NCBI GenBank assembly: GCA_963662865.1
Contig: OY759969.1
Coordinates: forward strand, 1,798,001 to 1,862,000
Length of the DNA stretch: 64,000 nucleotides
Reading direction: 5' to 3'
Source of the DNA: JAJDYQ01 sp963662865
Lineage (GTDB): Bacteria > Pseudomonadota > Gammaproteobacteria > JAJDYQ01
Shown: one piece after another, positions 1 to 9,256 of the stretch
Layout of the letters: every line of letters begins with the position of its first letter
Numbering within the stretch: the first letter of the stretch is position 1
Position numbers and translations under genes: made by a program
The notes under the pieces: generated by a model
Seen by the model: only the letters and a program-made list of their open reading frames with translations
What the model was told of the DNA's origin: nothing
Database searches by the model: none

Positions 1-266
1 AAAATAGGTAACCAATAAAAAAATGACAAAGACTAGCCCAATCCATATCCAATTGTACTGTTGGCACTGACGCTTTAATTTGTTTCTTTTCACGATTAAG
101 AAAACTCTGATTTTGAGTATTTATAGAGTAACGGTTTTAGTCTCGATAGCCAAGCATCTACGTTTCAGTTATTGGCCACACAGGGTAACATGCTACTGAG
201 CTTAATACATTGATTTTAGCGATACGGATCACAAAACGACCTGCATCGGTCACCTAATGGCTGAAC

Positions 267-1150
267 TTAGTCGCTGATAAATTCGTTCGACTCAGGTGAT
301 TTATCAGAAGCCCGCTTCCAATAAATTTCGCCTTCTGATTGGATAAACAGGCTTTGACGGTCGTTTCCTTTAGTACGATTCATGCGTTCGACCTGTCCAT
401 TCTTCCATGGATAATTGAGCCTGGCCACTCTGTGCTCAATGCCATGCTCATCACAGACTCTCTCGAAAAGATGCTCAAAAGCATATTTGTGCCGGGCCTG
501 ATGCGTGAACTCAATTCCATTATCCGTTAAGACGGTATGAATACGATAAGCTACGGTCTCGACGAGATTTCTCAGGAACTGTGCCGCAATGTTCCTGTCT
601 GCTTTTTCATGCAATTCCACATAGACATATTTTGAAGTCCGGTCAATCGCCACAAACAGACGCAGTTTGCCCCGGCCGGTACGCACTTGAGTAATATCTG
701 TATGAAAATATCCGATGGAATAGGCCTTGAATGTCTTGCTCGGCTTTTTATTTTTCACCACATCGGGAAATACCATCTCGTTGCAGGCATCGGTGCAGAC
801 TGGAGCGTGTCAAGTAAGAGATGATGGTCTGTCAGGCGTACAGACCATCATCAAGATCTAAAACAGTGTGCTTTCTGAAAGCCACGATGACGGCTTCCTC
901 TTCGATTGTCAGTACCGCGGAACGGGCATCCTTCGGCCCTGGCTTGATGTCTTCAACGCTGTGACGTTTGCGCCACTTCGCTACGGTCTTTTCATTGATG
1001 CCATAGTGCTGACTTAACTCCTTGAGCGAAGCCGTCGATCGCTGTATTGACGCTCAGATAGCGTGCGTTGTCGTGGCGCTTGCATGTAATAACTGGCCCA
1101 TAAATCCTTCTTCTGTTCGACCGATAGTGATAAACCATTAATATCTGGGA
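267..1150 (-). pseudogene. decayed IS481-family transposase
   Basis: Remnant of an insertion-sequence transposase with an integrase (rve, DDE) core. The largest open piece (267-776) has the three catalytic blocks: Asp in FHTDITQ, Asp in LTDNGIEF and Glu in GQVERMNRT. Upstream on the same strand, other frames encode the helix-turn-helix part (ELSQHYGINEKTVAKWRKRH, about 963-1020) and the linker LTRSSLHRCLQRDGISR (about 765-815). The frame changes near 760 and near 1035, and there is an in-frame TGA near 833. After NRTK the family C-terminus is missing, although a shifted frame still reads KETTVKA, so the 3' end is also damaged. I saw no clear terminal inverted repeats. Family assignment is by recognition of the core; the element cannot be active as it stands. 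Confidence 0.85.
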
Positions 1151-1516
1151 CCAAACACCTGGCCGATGAAACCCGTAAAGCACTTGAAGCTATTGAATGA
1201 AACTGATGTAAACGAAGTGGTAACCTACCGCAAGATTCAGCAAATGGTCCAGTGTGCAATACAAAGTAAGTTGAAGCCGAAAAATAGCGAATTGGATTCC
1301 GCAGCGGCCTCATACCCGAAGCAAGAAAACGTAAACCATGAGAAATCTATCAGTCTGCGCGTGACTAATTTATCACGATATCAACATAGTGGTTGCTATT
1401 GAGCTATTGATCCGATCCGTACCCCATCTCTTCAACGCTTTTGCGCCGGGTACCATTGTTTCCAGAACTACAGACTGTAGACCGGTTATCTAAGACAGTC
1501 CTATATTCCAACAATT
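1151..1516. other. intergenic stretch, no supported gene
   Basis: Lies between the transposase remnant and the SDR gene. A 78-codon open frame on the plus strand (1166-1402) has no recognisable domain and no ribosome-binding site, so I do not call it. Nothing else is evident. Confidence 0.5.
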
Positions 1517-2299
1517 TTATTTTGCCGTATAACCGCCATCAACCGCCAAAATCTGGCCAGTTACATAGCGACAGGCCCTTGAAGCAAAAAACAGCGTCGC
1601 TCCCTCCAGATCCGGCAGCTCTCCATTGCGACCTATTGCTGTCATGCCAGCATGGTGCGTTAACATATCTTTGTCTTCATACACCGCCGCCGTCATTTTA
1701 GTGCGAAAAAATCCCGGGGCAATAGCATTGCACATAATACCATACCCCGACCAAGCCTCCGCCATGGCCCTTGTCAATTGGACTATAGCCCCTTTGGAGG
1801 TGCCGTAAGCCATACCATTTTTGAAGGCACGGTAAGACTGTAGCGAGGCGACATTGATGATATTGCCGTAACCCTTTTGCCGCATGCCACCAATTAGTGC
1901 TCTTGCCAAAAAGAAAGGGGCCGCAGTGTTGATATTCAGCGTTTGTTGCCAGTCTTCAATCAGAATATCATCCGCCGTCTGCCTTAGATTAAGGCCTGCG
2001 GCATTTACCAGAATATCGGCAAAACCAACCCTTTCGTTAATCTGTGCAACCACAGGTTCAATACTTTCCAACACGCTTAAATCCAGTGTTTTACAGATAC
2101 ATCGGCTATCGGGGCTTTCTTCCAATACAACCTGCTGCGTCGCCTTTAAGCCCTGCTCATCTCTACCGGTTAACACAACATCCGCCCCGGCCTTTGCCAG
2201 TGTTTTTACCATGTGTGCGCCAATTCCGGAGCTTGCCCCCGTGCACAGGGCAATCCTGCCTTTTAGGGAAAACATGGCTTCCAGATAGGCACTCATCAT
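1517..2299 (-). CDS. short-chain dehydrogenase/reductase (SDR)
   Basis: NAD(P)-dependent oxidoreductase of the classical SDR family, 260 aa from the chosen start. The nucleotide-binding motif TGASSGIG is at residues 20-27 and the NAAG motif at 99-102. The catalytic Ser-Tyr-Lys set is Ser152, Tyr165 and Lys169 (YGTSK). The ending AVDGGYTAK is typical of the family. ATG at 2299 is preferred because the upstream gene stops at 2301-2303, giving a TGA-G-ATG junction typical of translational coupling; an upstream in-frame start at 2362 would overlap that gene. The partner upstream is a histidinol-dehydrogenase-like enzyme, so the two probably act on one polyol or sulfonate substrate. That substrate is inference; the SDR fold is certain. 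Confidence 0.93.
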   Translation of the reverse strand: MMSAYLEAMFSLKGRIALCTGASSGIGAHMVKTLAKAGADVVLTGRDEQGLKATQQVVLEESPDSRCICKTLDLSVLESIEPVVAQINERVGFADILVNAAGLNLRQTADDILIEDWQQTLNINTAAPFFLARALIGGMRQKGYGNIINVASLQSYRAFKNGMAYGTSKGAIVQLTRAMAEAWSGYGIMCNAIAPGFFRTKMTAAVYEDKDMLTHHAGMTAIGRNGELPDLEGATLFFASRACRYVTGQILAVDGGYTAK

Positions 2300-2300
2300 C

Positions 2301-3605
2301 TCAATCTTCAATTCCGGTATTAAATTTTTGTCCCGGAAAATAATGTTTAAGACGAATATCACCGGTACGGGCGTGAGCCTCCATACCTTCCAGCCTTGAC
2401 AGTCTGGCAGTTACTGCTGCCAGTTCTTTGCTGGCTTGCCTGTTTGCCTTTTGAGTGGTAACAATCTTGATAAATTTATGCACCGACAAACCGCCGGTGT
2501 AGCGCCCGGCTCCCCTGGTTGGGAGAACATGATTGGTTCCTGAGCATTTGTCACCAAATGCGACTGTCGTTTCCTCACCAATAAACAGCGAGCCATAGTT
2601 TTTCAGGCGCTTCTCATACCAATTCAGGTTACCGGCTTGCACCTCCAGATGCTCCGGCGCGTATTCATCGCTTAGTTTTGCCGCCTCTTCATCGCTGTCA
2701 CACACGACAACCTCGCCATAATTACGCCAGGATTCCGCTGCTGTTTGCCGCGGCTCTTCAGGCAGGGTATCAATAATACCCGGCACCAGATCAATAACCC
2801 TGGCTGCCAGCTTTTCACTGGTTGTAATTAACCATGCCGGAGAGTCAATACCGTGCTCTGCCTGCCCAATCAGATCATAGGCAACCAGCTCCGCATTGGC
2901 ACTATCATCGGCAATAATAAGTATTTCCGTTGGTCCGGCAAACAGGTCTATCCCCACCTCGCCGTACAATATTCTTTTTGCCTCAGCAACAAAGCGATTA
3001 CCCGGACCAACCAGAATATCTGCCTTATGGCCGGTAAATAAGCCAAACGCCATGGCGGCAATGCCCTGAACCCCACCCATTGCCAGAATATGATCGGCGC
3101 CGCATAAATCCATGGCATATAAAATTGCCGGATGAATACCGTTGTATTGGGATTTTGGCGTGGAAGCGGCAATAATATTGCTAACGCCAGCGACCCTGGC
3201 GGTAGTAATACTCATAATAGCAGAGGCAACATGGGCATAACGACCGCCGGGCACGTAGCAACCGGCCGTCCGGATTGGTATTAGCTTTTGTCCCGCCCAG
3301 ACTCCCGGTGACAGTTCACATTCAAATTCTCGGATGCTGTCTAATTGTTGTCTTGCAAACTTGCTGACCTTGTCGTGAGCAAATTGTATATCGTCTTTCA
3401 ATTGCTGGCTAAGACTGCTTTTTGTTTCGGCTATTGTTTTTTTATCAACGACAATATCGCCGTGCCAGTCATCAAATTTCTCACCGTAGTCAATAGCACG
3501 TTCTTCGCCATTTTGCCTGATATCATCTAAAATATTACTTGTAATTTTTTTGACATCATCATCTCCGGCACCAGGTGTTGCTAATGCTTTTTTCAGATAT
3601 TTCAC
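2301..3605 (-). CDS. histidinol dehydrogenase-like enzyme, HpsN type
   Basis: Zinc- and NAD-dependent alcohol-to-acid dehydrogenase of the HisD superfamily, 434 aa. Conserved HisD blocks are present: GPTEILIIAD, the zinc ligands in GQAEHG, the catalytic Glu-His in YAPEHLEV, and the Asp of FGDKCSGTNHVLPT. The last motif (GDKC.GTNHVLPT.GAGRYTGGLSV) resembles the HpsN (sulfopropanediol 3-dehydrogenase) branch more than true HisD, and no other his gene is nearby. The start is GTG at 3605, with GGGAG about 7 nt upstream. It is coupled to the downstream SDR and follows a small membrane-protein gene by 62 nt. A role in 2,3-dihydroxypropane-1-sulfonate use is plausible, but no transporter, regulator or sulfolyase is seen here. 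Confidence 0.85.
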   Translation of the reverse strand: MKYLKKALATPGAGDDDVKKITSNILDDIRQNGEERAIDYGEKFDDWHGDIVVDKKTIAETKSSLSQQLKDDIQFAHDKVSKFARQQLDSIREFECELSPGVWAGQKLIPIRTAGCYVPGGRYAHVASAIMSITTARVAGVSNIIAASTPKSQYNGIHPAILYAMDLCGADHILAMGGVQGIAAMAFGLFTGHKADILVGPGNRFVAEAKRILYGEVGIDLFAGPTEILIIADDSANAELVAYDLIGQAEHGIDSPAWLITTSEKLAARVIDLVPGIIDTLPEEPRQTAAESWRNYGEVVVCDSDEEAAKLSDEYAPEHLEVQAGNLNWYEKRLKNYGSLFIGEETTVAFGDKCSGTNHVLPTRGAGRYTGGLSVHKFIKIVTTQKANRQASKELAAVTARLSRLEGMEAHARTGDIRLKHYFPGQKFNTGIED

Positions 3606-3667
3606 GACTTTTCTCCCGAATATCTACAATTTCCGGTAGTGATCAGAGCACAACCGTCCCATGATGG

Positions 3668-4024
3668 TCAGACAATAAAAAATGCGAATATCCACCATGC
3701 ACCCAGTAAATAAATCGCCACAGCCAACCAGTATTTCACCGAATCGTCCCTGCGAGTGCAGAATTGCACGTGATAGCCATCCGGCCGCATGCCTGTCCAC
3801 CATAGGATTTTACCGATCAGCAAACCATGAATCACTCTGTAAATCAATATGCAGGGCAGTCCCAGCACATAGCCTCTTTCAGTCCCGAGCAGCGCCCCCC
3901 CCATGAGGCTACCAACAACACCAGCGATCCAGATTCCTTTGCCTTCAGGGAAGAGCTGACTTATTTTGATCTCAGAGAACCAACCTACCTTTCCCTCGGT
4001 ATTTTCTGTCGTGCGTTTCTTCAC
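3668..4024 (-). CDS. small inner-membrane protein, unknown
   Basis: 118-aa protein of unknown function. A polar N-terminus is followed by three hydrophobic stretches: about residues 30-50 (IAGVVGSLMGGALLG), about 53-75 (YVLGLPCILIYRVIHGLLIGKILWW) and about 95-118 (YWLAVAIYLLGAWWIFAFFIV). It is likely an inner-membrane protein with two or three spans. The start is a GTG without a clear ribosome-binding site, so the N-terminus is uncertain. It lies 62 nt upstream of the HisD-like gene on the same strand and may be the first gene of that three-gene unit. I do not recognise a family. Confidence 0.6.
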   Translation of the reverse strand: MKKRTTENTEGKVGWFSEIKISQLFPEGKGIWIAGVVGSLMGGALLGTERGYVLGLPCILIYRVIHGLLIGKILWWTGMRPDGYHVQFCTRRDDSVKYWLAVAIYLLGAWWIFAFFIV

Positions 4025-4319
4025 CGTGGCGGTCTTGATCTGTTGTGCAGGGGAGACAGCCCGGACTTGCAGGGATTAAGGTAAGGCATGACCGTTTCTA
4101 TTCCTCTAAAAATGACTGCTATCCAACTATATCCATGACCTGTCATAGTAGCAATATATTTTCTATCGCCATGAACCATGTTACCGGACATGTCACTATA
4201 TTCGCATGGTAATCAGGTATGCAATATATCTTCAATTTAAATCAATGATGACATGCCTTAAAGCCAGTCTCCGGTCAATAAAGAAATAGCATCACAACAA
4301 CAGGGCACCAGACAGACCC
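4025..4319. other. AT-rich intergenic region
   Basis: Separates the aldo/keto reductase (ending at 4320) from the small membrane-protein gene. It should hold the promoter for the membrane protein-hisD-like-SDR unit on the minus strand. I see no gene, and no promoter strong enough to name. Confidence 0.4.
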
Positions 4320-5357
4320 CTATGGACAGAGATTGGCATTATGCAAGTGGATTTTTTCTATTTTTCTCAGCACAGATTTGGGCAGCCTGACATTCTGACT
4401 ATCAATATTTTCCCGGAGCTGATGCAACGAGGTCGCGCCGATGATATTGCTGGTAACAAAAGCGCGGCTGTTGACATAGGCCAGCGACATCTGAGCCATG
4501 CTGAGATTGTGCTCGTCGGCAACCTGTTTGTAACTGGCAATCGCCTCTTCGGCCTCCGGCGTATTATAACGCTTGAAATGATTGAACAGGGTTATGCGGG
4601 CATTTACCGGCCGGGCATCGTGCAGATATTTGCCGCTGAGCGTACCAAAAGCCATTGGCGAATAAGCGAGCAGACCTGTATTTTCACGATGGGCAATTTC
4701 GGCGTGCCCGACTTCAAAAATCCTGTTCAGCAGATTGTAGGGGTTCTGGATTGAAGCTATGCGGGGCAGTCCGTGGTAATCGGCAGCATTGATGAACTGC
4801 ATCATGCCCCAGGGGGTCTCATTAGATAACCCAACAGCCCTGATCTTGCCAGCATCAAGCTGCTTTTTCAGCGCCGACAGGGTTTCATGTATCGGCGTGG
4901 TATCGGGGGCCTGTTTATGAAAATAGCCCAACTCTCCGAAATAATTGGTTGGTCGGTCAGGCCAGTGCAATTGATAGAGGTCGATATAATCGGTTTGCAG
5001 ACGCTTCAGGCTTGCATCCAGCGCCTCACAAATATTTTTCTCCGTAAAACGGGAATTACCATTACGTATCCAGGTCAGCCAGATTGCGGGGCCGGAAATC
5101 TTGCTGGCCAGAACCACCTTGTCCCGGTTTCCTTTCGCAATCCATTCTCCGATAAGCGTCTCAGTAAGTCCCTGCGTCGCGGCTCTGGGTGGGACCGGAT
5201 ACATTTCGGCGGTATCAACGAAGTTGATCCCTCGTTCAGTAGCATAATCAAGCTGCTGATGTGCTTCCAACCTGGAGTTCTGCTGTCCCCAGGTCATGCT
5301 GCCCAAACAGATTTTACTGACTTGAATGCCGGTCCGGCCTAAATTGACGTATCGCAT
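4320..5357 (-). CDS. aldo/keto reductase, Tas-like
   Basis: NADP(H)-dependent aldo/keto reductase, 345 aa from ATG 5357, resembling the E. coli Tas branch. The N-terminus MRYVNLGRTGIQVSKICLGSM is canonical. The catalytic tetrad is visible as Asp48 and Tyr53 (FVDTAEMYP), Lys86 (LASK) and His131 (LYQLHW). The C-terminal cofactor region IIGATSLHQLREN is intact. An upstream in-frame start (5423) would run into the FIST-gene remnant and is not needed. The physiological substrate cannot be told from sequence. It lies downstream of phosphoribulokinase and the FIST remnant on the same strand. Confidence 0.93.
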   Translation of the reverse strand: MRYVNLGRTGIQVSKICLGSMTWGQQNSRLEAHQQLDYATERGINFVDTAEMYPVPPRAATQGLTETLIGEWIAKGNRDKVVLASKISGPAIWLTWIRNGNSRFTEKNICEALDASLKRLQTDYIDLYQLHWPDRPTNYFGELGYFHKQAPDTTPIHETLSALKKQLDAGKIRAVGLSNETPWGMMQFINAADYHGLPRIASIQNPYNLLNRIFEVGHAEIAHRENTGLLAYSPMAFGTLSGKYLHDARPVNARITLFNHFKRYNTPEAEEAIASYKQVADEHNLSMAQMSLAYVNSRAFVTSNIIGATSLHQLRENIDSQNVRLPKSVLRKIEKIHLHNANLCP

Positions 5358-5361
5358 GGTT

Positions 5362-5888
5362 CTACAGAAAAACGACCGGCATTCCGGTAAAGCCATGAAG
5401 CTGATTGTGTGCGATTTCACCATTACAGAAGAAACCGCTGATTGGAATATCGCCCAGCTCCCGCCGGATCATACCGAGCTCCTCTGAATCCGGACCGAAC
5501 AGTGAGCGGCCACAGCCCAGGCAGGAATAATATAAAGCCCCTTGAGCCTGCCGATCTCCGATATTCTTTTTGATACTGCCTGACATGCGGAATATATCCT
5601 TGTGTGCAGTATGGCCATCACGACAGCAAAATACCATGGGTTGCTCGTAGATCTCCTCAAAACCGGCGCAGATACCCAACCCGACCGTGCCGACCCAACT
5701 TTCAATACCGACGGCCCGTTGTAGCTCGCCGGCAATCAATTGCAGGAAACAGGCAAAACTATCGGCGGCGTAAACAAAACCAAGAGTCTTGTCCCGGGCC
5801 TGCCCATCGATCTGGCTGACGCATTCACCAACGGCCTGTCACCAGTCGAGATGCGTCGAGTGCGCGGAAATAAACAAGGCAGCGATGA
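5362..5888 (-). pseudogene. FIST-domain sensory protein, internally deleted
   Basis: Remnant of a FIST N/C-domain protein, a family of ligand-sensing modules usually about 380 aa. The start of the FIST N domain is readable as ALFISAHSTHLDW followed by an in-frame TGA, then QAVGECVSQIDGQ and VGTVGLGICAGFEEIYEQP. The sequence then jumps to the end of the FIST C domain: GALYYSCLGCGRSLFG, then PISGFFCNGEIAHNQLHGF. Roughly 200 residues between the two parts are missing. No start codon is found before the N-terminal part, which abuts the phosphoribulokinase stop codon. The gene is therefore dead: a 5' loss, a stop and an internal deletion. Confidence 0.8.
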
Positions 5889-6764
5889 TTAAGCGTTACA
5901 TCTTTCCATGATACCGGAAATGATTGGTGCCAATATGACCTCCATGGCAAAACCCATCTTGCCTCCCGGAACAACAATTGAGTTACGACGTGACATGAAT
6001 GAATCGTGAATCATGGCCAGCAGGTATGGGAAATCAATATCAAACTTCTTTGGCTCCTTGAAACGGATGACAACAAAGCTTTCATCAGGCGTCGGGATAT
6101 CACGCGCAATGAAAGGATTTGACGTATCAACCGTCGGCACACGCTGGAAGTTGATATCGCTTTGCGAAAACTGAGGCGTGATGTAGTTAATGTAATCAGA
6201 CATACGGCGCAGGATGCTATCAACAATTGCTTCGGCGGAATAACCTCGTTCGGAATTATCACGATGAATTTTCTGAATCCATTCCAGATTGACGATGGGC
6301 ACCACACCAATACCCAGATCGACATGATCAACAATATTGACCTCATCGGATTGAGCCAGCCCATGCAGGCCCTCATAGAACAGGACATCCGTGCCGGGTT
6401 CGATTTCCTCCCAGGGAGTAAACTCGCCTGGCACCTTATTGATGCCAAGGCGGTCGTTATGGTGGCCAGCCTCCTCGTCGCTGTGCAGGTAGTAGCGGCG
6501 CTGACAAATACCAGTCTCACCATAAGACTCGAAGGTTTCAGCCAGTTTGGAAAATTCGTTCGCTTCGGGACCAAAGTGGCTCAAGTTATCCTGCTTCATC
6601 CTGAGCCGCATTTCGGCGCGTTCATAGCGATGGTAACTGTCGCCCTCAATAATTGCAGGCTTGATGTTCTCACGCAGAAAAATATGTTCGAATGCGCGTT
6701 TGACTGTGGTAGTGCCTGCGCCAGAAGAACCGGTGACGGCAACAACAGGATGTTTTTGAGACAT
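5889..6764 (-). CDS. prkB: phosphoribulokinase
   Basis: ATP-dependent kinase making ribulose 1,5-bisphosphate from ribulose 5-phosphate, the CO2-acceptor step of the Calvin-Benson cycle. At 291 aa it matches the proteobacterial (class I) enzyme. The P-loop is GSSGAGTT at residues 12-19, the acidic motif EGDSYHRY is at 40-47, and HSDEEAGHHN and FYEGLHG follow. ATG at 6764 has GGGAG just upstream. No RuBisCO gene is nearby. In organisms lacking the cycle the same family is annotated PrkB, so autotrophy is inferred, not shown. The downstream neighbour is the dead FIST gene. Confidence 0.93.
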   Translation of the reverse strand: MSQKHPVVAVTGSSGAGTTTVKRAFEHIFLRENIKPAIIEGDSYHRYERAEMRLRMKQDNLSHFGPEANEFSKLAETFESYGETGICQRRYYLHSDEEAGHHNDRLGINKVPGEFTPWEEIEPGTDVLFYEGLHGLAQSDEVNIVDHVDLGIGVVPIVNLEWIQKIHRDNSERGYSAEAIVDSILRRMSDYINYITPQFSQSDINFQRVPTVDTSNPFIARDIPTPDESFVVIRFKEPKKFDIDFPYLLAMIHDSFMSRRNSIVVPGGKMGFAMEVILAPIISGIMERCNA

Positions 6765-6830
6765 GGCGTTCTCCCATCTTTAATAATGCGTGGTTCGTAG
6801 AATAATATCGTCAGACAGAAAGGACAATGA

Positions 6831-7658
6831 TTGAAGATTTTTTGGCAGCATGAGTGGAGACGAGCGGTGCGTGTAGCATCGAATACGGTGCGGCATCCTT
6901 GGGTATGGCTGACACATCGCACAGGGACGGCACAATCGATTTTGGCCAACAGTATTCCGAAATCCGGGACATTCCTGCTGTCACGCTGCCTTGATATGCT
7001 GCCGACGATTACAGCGTATCATCGCGGCGTGTGGCTGGACTCTTAAGGAAAGAGTAAATTGGACCAATCGGCATCGGTGGTCAGAATTGAAACACTTGCC
7101 TTCAGGGTGTTATGTATCGGTTCATCTGCCGTATTTTCCAGAGATAGTAACTGAACTACGTGAGGCCAGACTTCGACCAATTCTCATCATTCGCGACCCA
7201 CGTGATGTGGCAGTTTCCTCATACATTTTTACAATACGTTACCGCTGGACGCAATGGCATCACCAACTCAATTTATTGGCAAAAGATGAAGACCGCCTGA
7301 TGTCCGTATTGGTCGGGGACTCTGATAATGGTATGGAACCGCTGGCAACCAGAATGGAACGATATTCAGGCTGATTGATTGATCCTACCTATTTAGTGGT
7401 GCAGTTTGAAGATTTGATAGGTAGAAACGGGATGGGGAGTAATGCTCAACAATGCGAGACAGTAGCGAGGATTGTAGCACACGTTGGGTTGCAAATTTCA
7501 GATGATGAAATCGACCTGTTGGCCGGCAAGTTGTTTAATCAGACGGCACCGACATTTCGCAAGGGAGCGATTGGCGCAATCATTTTTCGACTGAACACCT
7601 CGCCGCCTTCAACGACACAGGCGGCTCAGAGCTGCTTGCCGGATTTGGCTACGAGTAA
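6831..7658 (+). pseudogene. sulfotransferase-domain protein, frameshifted
   Basis: Broken member of the P-loop sulfotransferase family (transfer of sulfate from PAPS). The 5'-phosphosulfate loop IPKSGTFLL (near 6955) is in one frame. The 3'-phosphate motif RDPRDVAVSSY (near 7195) is in a second frame, and that frame is cut by an in-frame TGA at 7372-7374. The C-terminal block TFRKGAIG (near 7550) continues, after another frameshift near 7573, as NHFSTEHLAAFNDTGGSELL and ends with TAA at 7656-7658. At least two frameshifts and one stop mean no functional product. The exact 5' end is uncertain because the first open piece begins with TTG. Confidence 0.8.
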
Positions 7659-7767
7659 CGACATGGCAAATATCCAGCGGTTGAAAAATTTCAGGATTGG
7701 CTACCTTTGTACAGGTAAATATCAATTCATGGGCAGGAGGCGCATACCCTTCGAGATCGCAAAACAT

Positions 7768-8409
7768 CTAAACTCCGTACTGCTGCCGATAACCCTTCAT
7801 CTCCTTCAGATAAGGATCATAATCACCCGATTGCTCAATAAATTGAATCAGCAGCTCCAGGCTGGCGATGCGCATAATCTTCAAACCGTAATCAGATTCC
7901 ATTTCCTGAATTGCAGAAAGCTGGCCCTGTCCCCTCTCCATGCGATCCAGAGCAACCACCACTCCCACAGTCTCTGCTCCACTGGCAGCGATAATACCCA
8001 TGGTCTCGCGTATGGCCGTACCCGCCGTGATCACATCATCAATTATGAGAACACGGCCTGCCAGCGGTGCCCCTACCAGATTACCGCCTTCGCCGTGATC
8101 CTTGGCTTCTTTACGATTAAAACAATAAGCCACCTCCTTGCCATGCTGGTCCGCCAGGGCCACAGTCGTTGCGACCGCCAGCGGAATACCCTTGTAGGCC
8201 GGGCCAAACAGGACATCGAATTCCACACCGCTGTCAACGATTGACCGGGCATAGTATTTGCCTAGACGGGACAGTGACACGCCTGTATTGAACAGGCCAA
8301 CGTTAAAGAAATACGGACTCGGACGCCCCGACTTGAGAGTAAAATCCCCAAACCTGAGTGCGCCCTGTGAAAGCGCAAATTGCAGAAATTCCTTTTGGTA
8401 ATCCCGCAT
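7768..8409 (-). CDS. pyrE: orotate phosphoribosyltransferase
   Basis: Joins orotate and PRPP to give orotidine 5'-monophosphate in pyrimidine synthesis. The protein is 213 aa from ATG 8409, the same length as the E. coli enzyme. The PRPP-binding motif VLIIDDVITAGTAIRE is intact, as are FGPAYKGIPLA, the FNRKEAKDHGEGG loop and the N-terminal TLKSGRPSPYFFN. A longer frame reaching 8598 would overlap the divergent xthA and is rejected. The 67-nt gap to xthA (start 8477) should contain both divergent promoters. Confidence 0.97.
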   Translation of the reverse strand: MRDYQKEFLQFALSQGALRFGDFTLKSGRPSPYFFNVGLFNTGVSLSRLGKYYARSIVDSGVEFDVLFGPAYKGIPLAVATTVALADQHGKEVAYCFNRKEAKDHGEGGNLVGAPLAGRVLIIDDVITAGTAIRETMGIIAASGAETVGVVVALDRMERGQGQLSAIQEMESDYGLKIMRIASLELLIQFIEQSGDYDPYLKEMKGYRQQYGV

Positions 8410-8476
8410 AACGGTTCCTTGTGATCGTCTGGGCGGCAGGTATGATACACGCCATCTTGAACCGAACAAACATGAC

Positions 8477-9253
8477 ATGAGAATCATCAGTGTTAACGTC
8501 AACGGTATTCGCGCTGCCGCCCGCAAGGGTTTCTTCGAATGGCTTGCCGATCGGAATGCCGATATTGTCTGCATCCAGGAGCTCAAAGCCCAGGTCAAGC
8601 AACTCGAAGAGCCCCTGTATTGGCCGGAAGGCTATGATTGCCATTACTGTCAAGCGGAAAAGAAAGGCTATAGCGGCGTCGCCATTTATTGCAGAAAAAA
8701 GCCCGATGAAGTGATTTTCGGCTTTGGCGTTGACGAATTCGATGGCGAAGGACGTTATGTCGAGGCCCGCTATAACGGGTTTTCCGTCGTATCGTTATAT
8801 GCGCCATCCGGCTCCTCCGGGCCGGAACGTCAGGCGTCAAAAGACCGTTTCCTTGATACATTCCCCGGGCAGCTTACCAGACTCAAGCGGCAACAGAAAA
8901 ATATCATCATCTGCGGTGACTGGAACATTGCCCATAATGAAATTGACTTGAAAAACTGGAAAGGCAACAGGAAAAATTCCGGCTTCCTGCCGCATGAACG
9001 CGCCTGGATGGATAAACTGTTCGGCAATGGGTTTGGTTATGTCGATGCCTACCGCGTGATTGAACCTGAGACCGAGCAATACACCTGGTGGTCCAATCGT
9101 GGCAGAGCCCGCGAAAATAACGTTGGATGGCGTATTGACTATCAGGTTATCACCCCCGGCCTAGCGGACAGGGTGCGAGGCGCTGATGTGTACACCGATG
9201 AATGGTTTTCCGACCATGCGCCGCTTACGATAGATTACGACTATTCCCTGTAA
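8477..9253 (+). CDS. xthA: exodeoxyribonuclease III
   Basis: Exonuclease III/AP endonuclease for base-excision repair, 258 aa. Family landmarks: MRIISVNVNGIRAA with Asn7, the metal-binding Glu35 in CIQELKAQ, Tyr in SLYAPSG, Asp and Asn in CGDWNIAH, and the terminal FSDHAPL with the catalytic Asp-His. It is divergent from pyrE and only 3 nt upstream of the ampG-like gene, suggesting co-transcription. Length is usual for the ExoA/XthA branch. Confidence 0.96.
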   Translation: MRIISVNVNGIRAAARKGFFEWLADRNADIVCIQELKAQVKQLEEPLYWPEGYDCHYCQAEKKGYSGVAIYCRKKPDEVIFGFGVDEFDGEGRYVEARYNGFSVVSLYAPSGSSGPERQASKDRFLDTFPGQLTRLKRQQKNIIICGDWNIAHNEIDLKNWKGNRKNSGFLPHERAWMDKLFGNGFGYVDAYRVIEPETEQYTWWSNRGRARENNVGWRIDYQVITPGLADRVRGADVYTDEWFSDHAPLTIDYDYSL

Positions 9254-9256
9254 ACC

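Noticed and set aside
1166..1402. 78-codon plus-strand frame next to the transposase remnant
   Set aside because: No ribosome-binding site, no recognisable domain, and it lies in sequence disturbed by the insertion element.
2301..3605. Histidinol dehydrogenase of histidine synthesis (hisD)
   Set aside because: Zinc and catalytic residues are shared, but the GDKCSGTNHVLPT...GGLSV variant and the absence of hisG, hisC or other his genes favour the HpsN-type branch.
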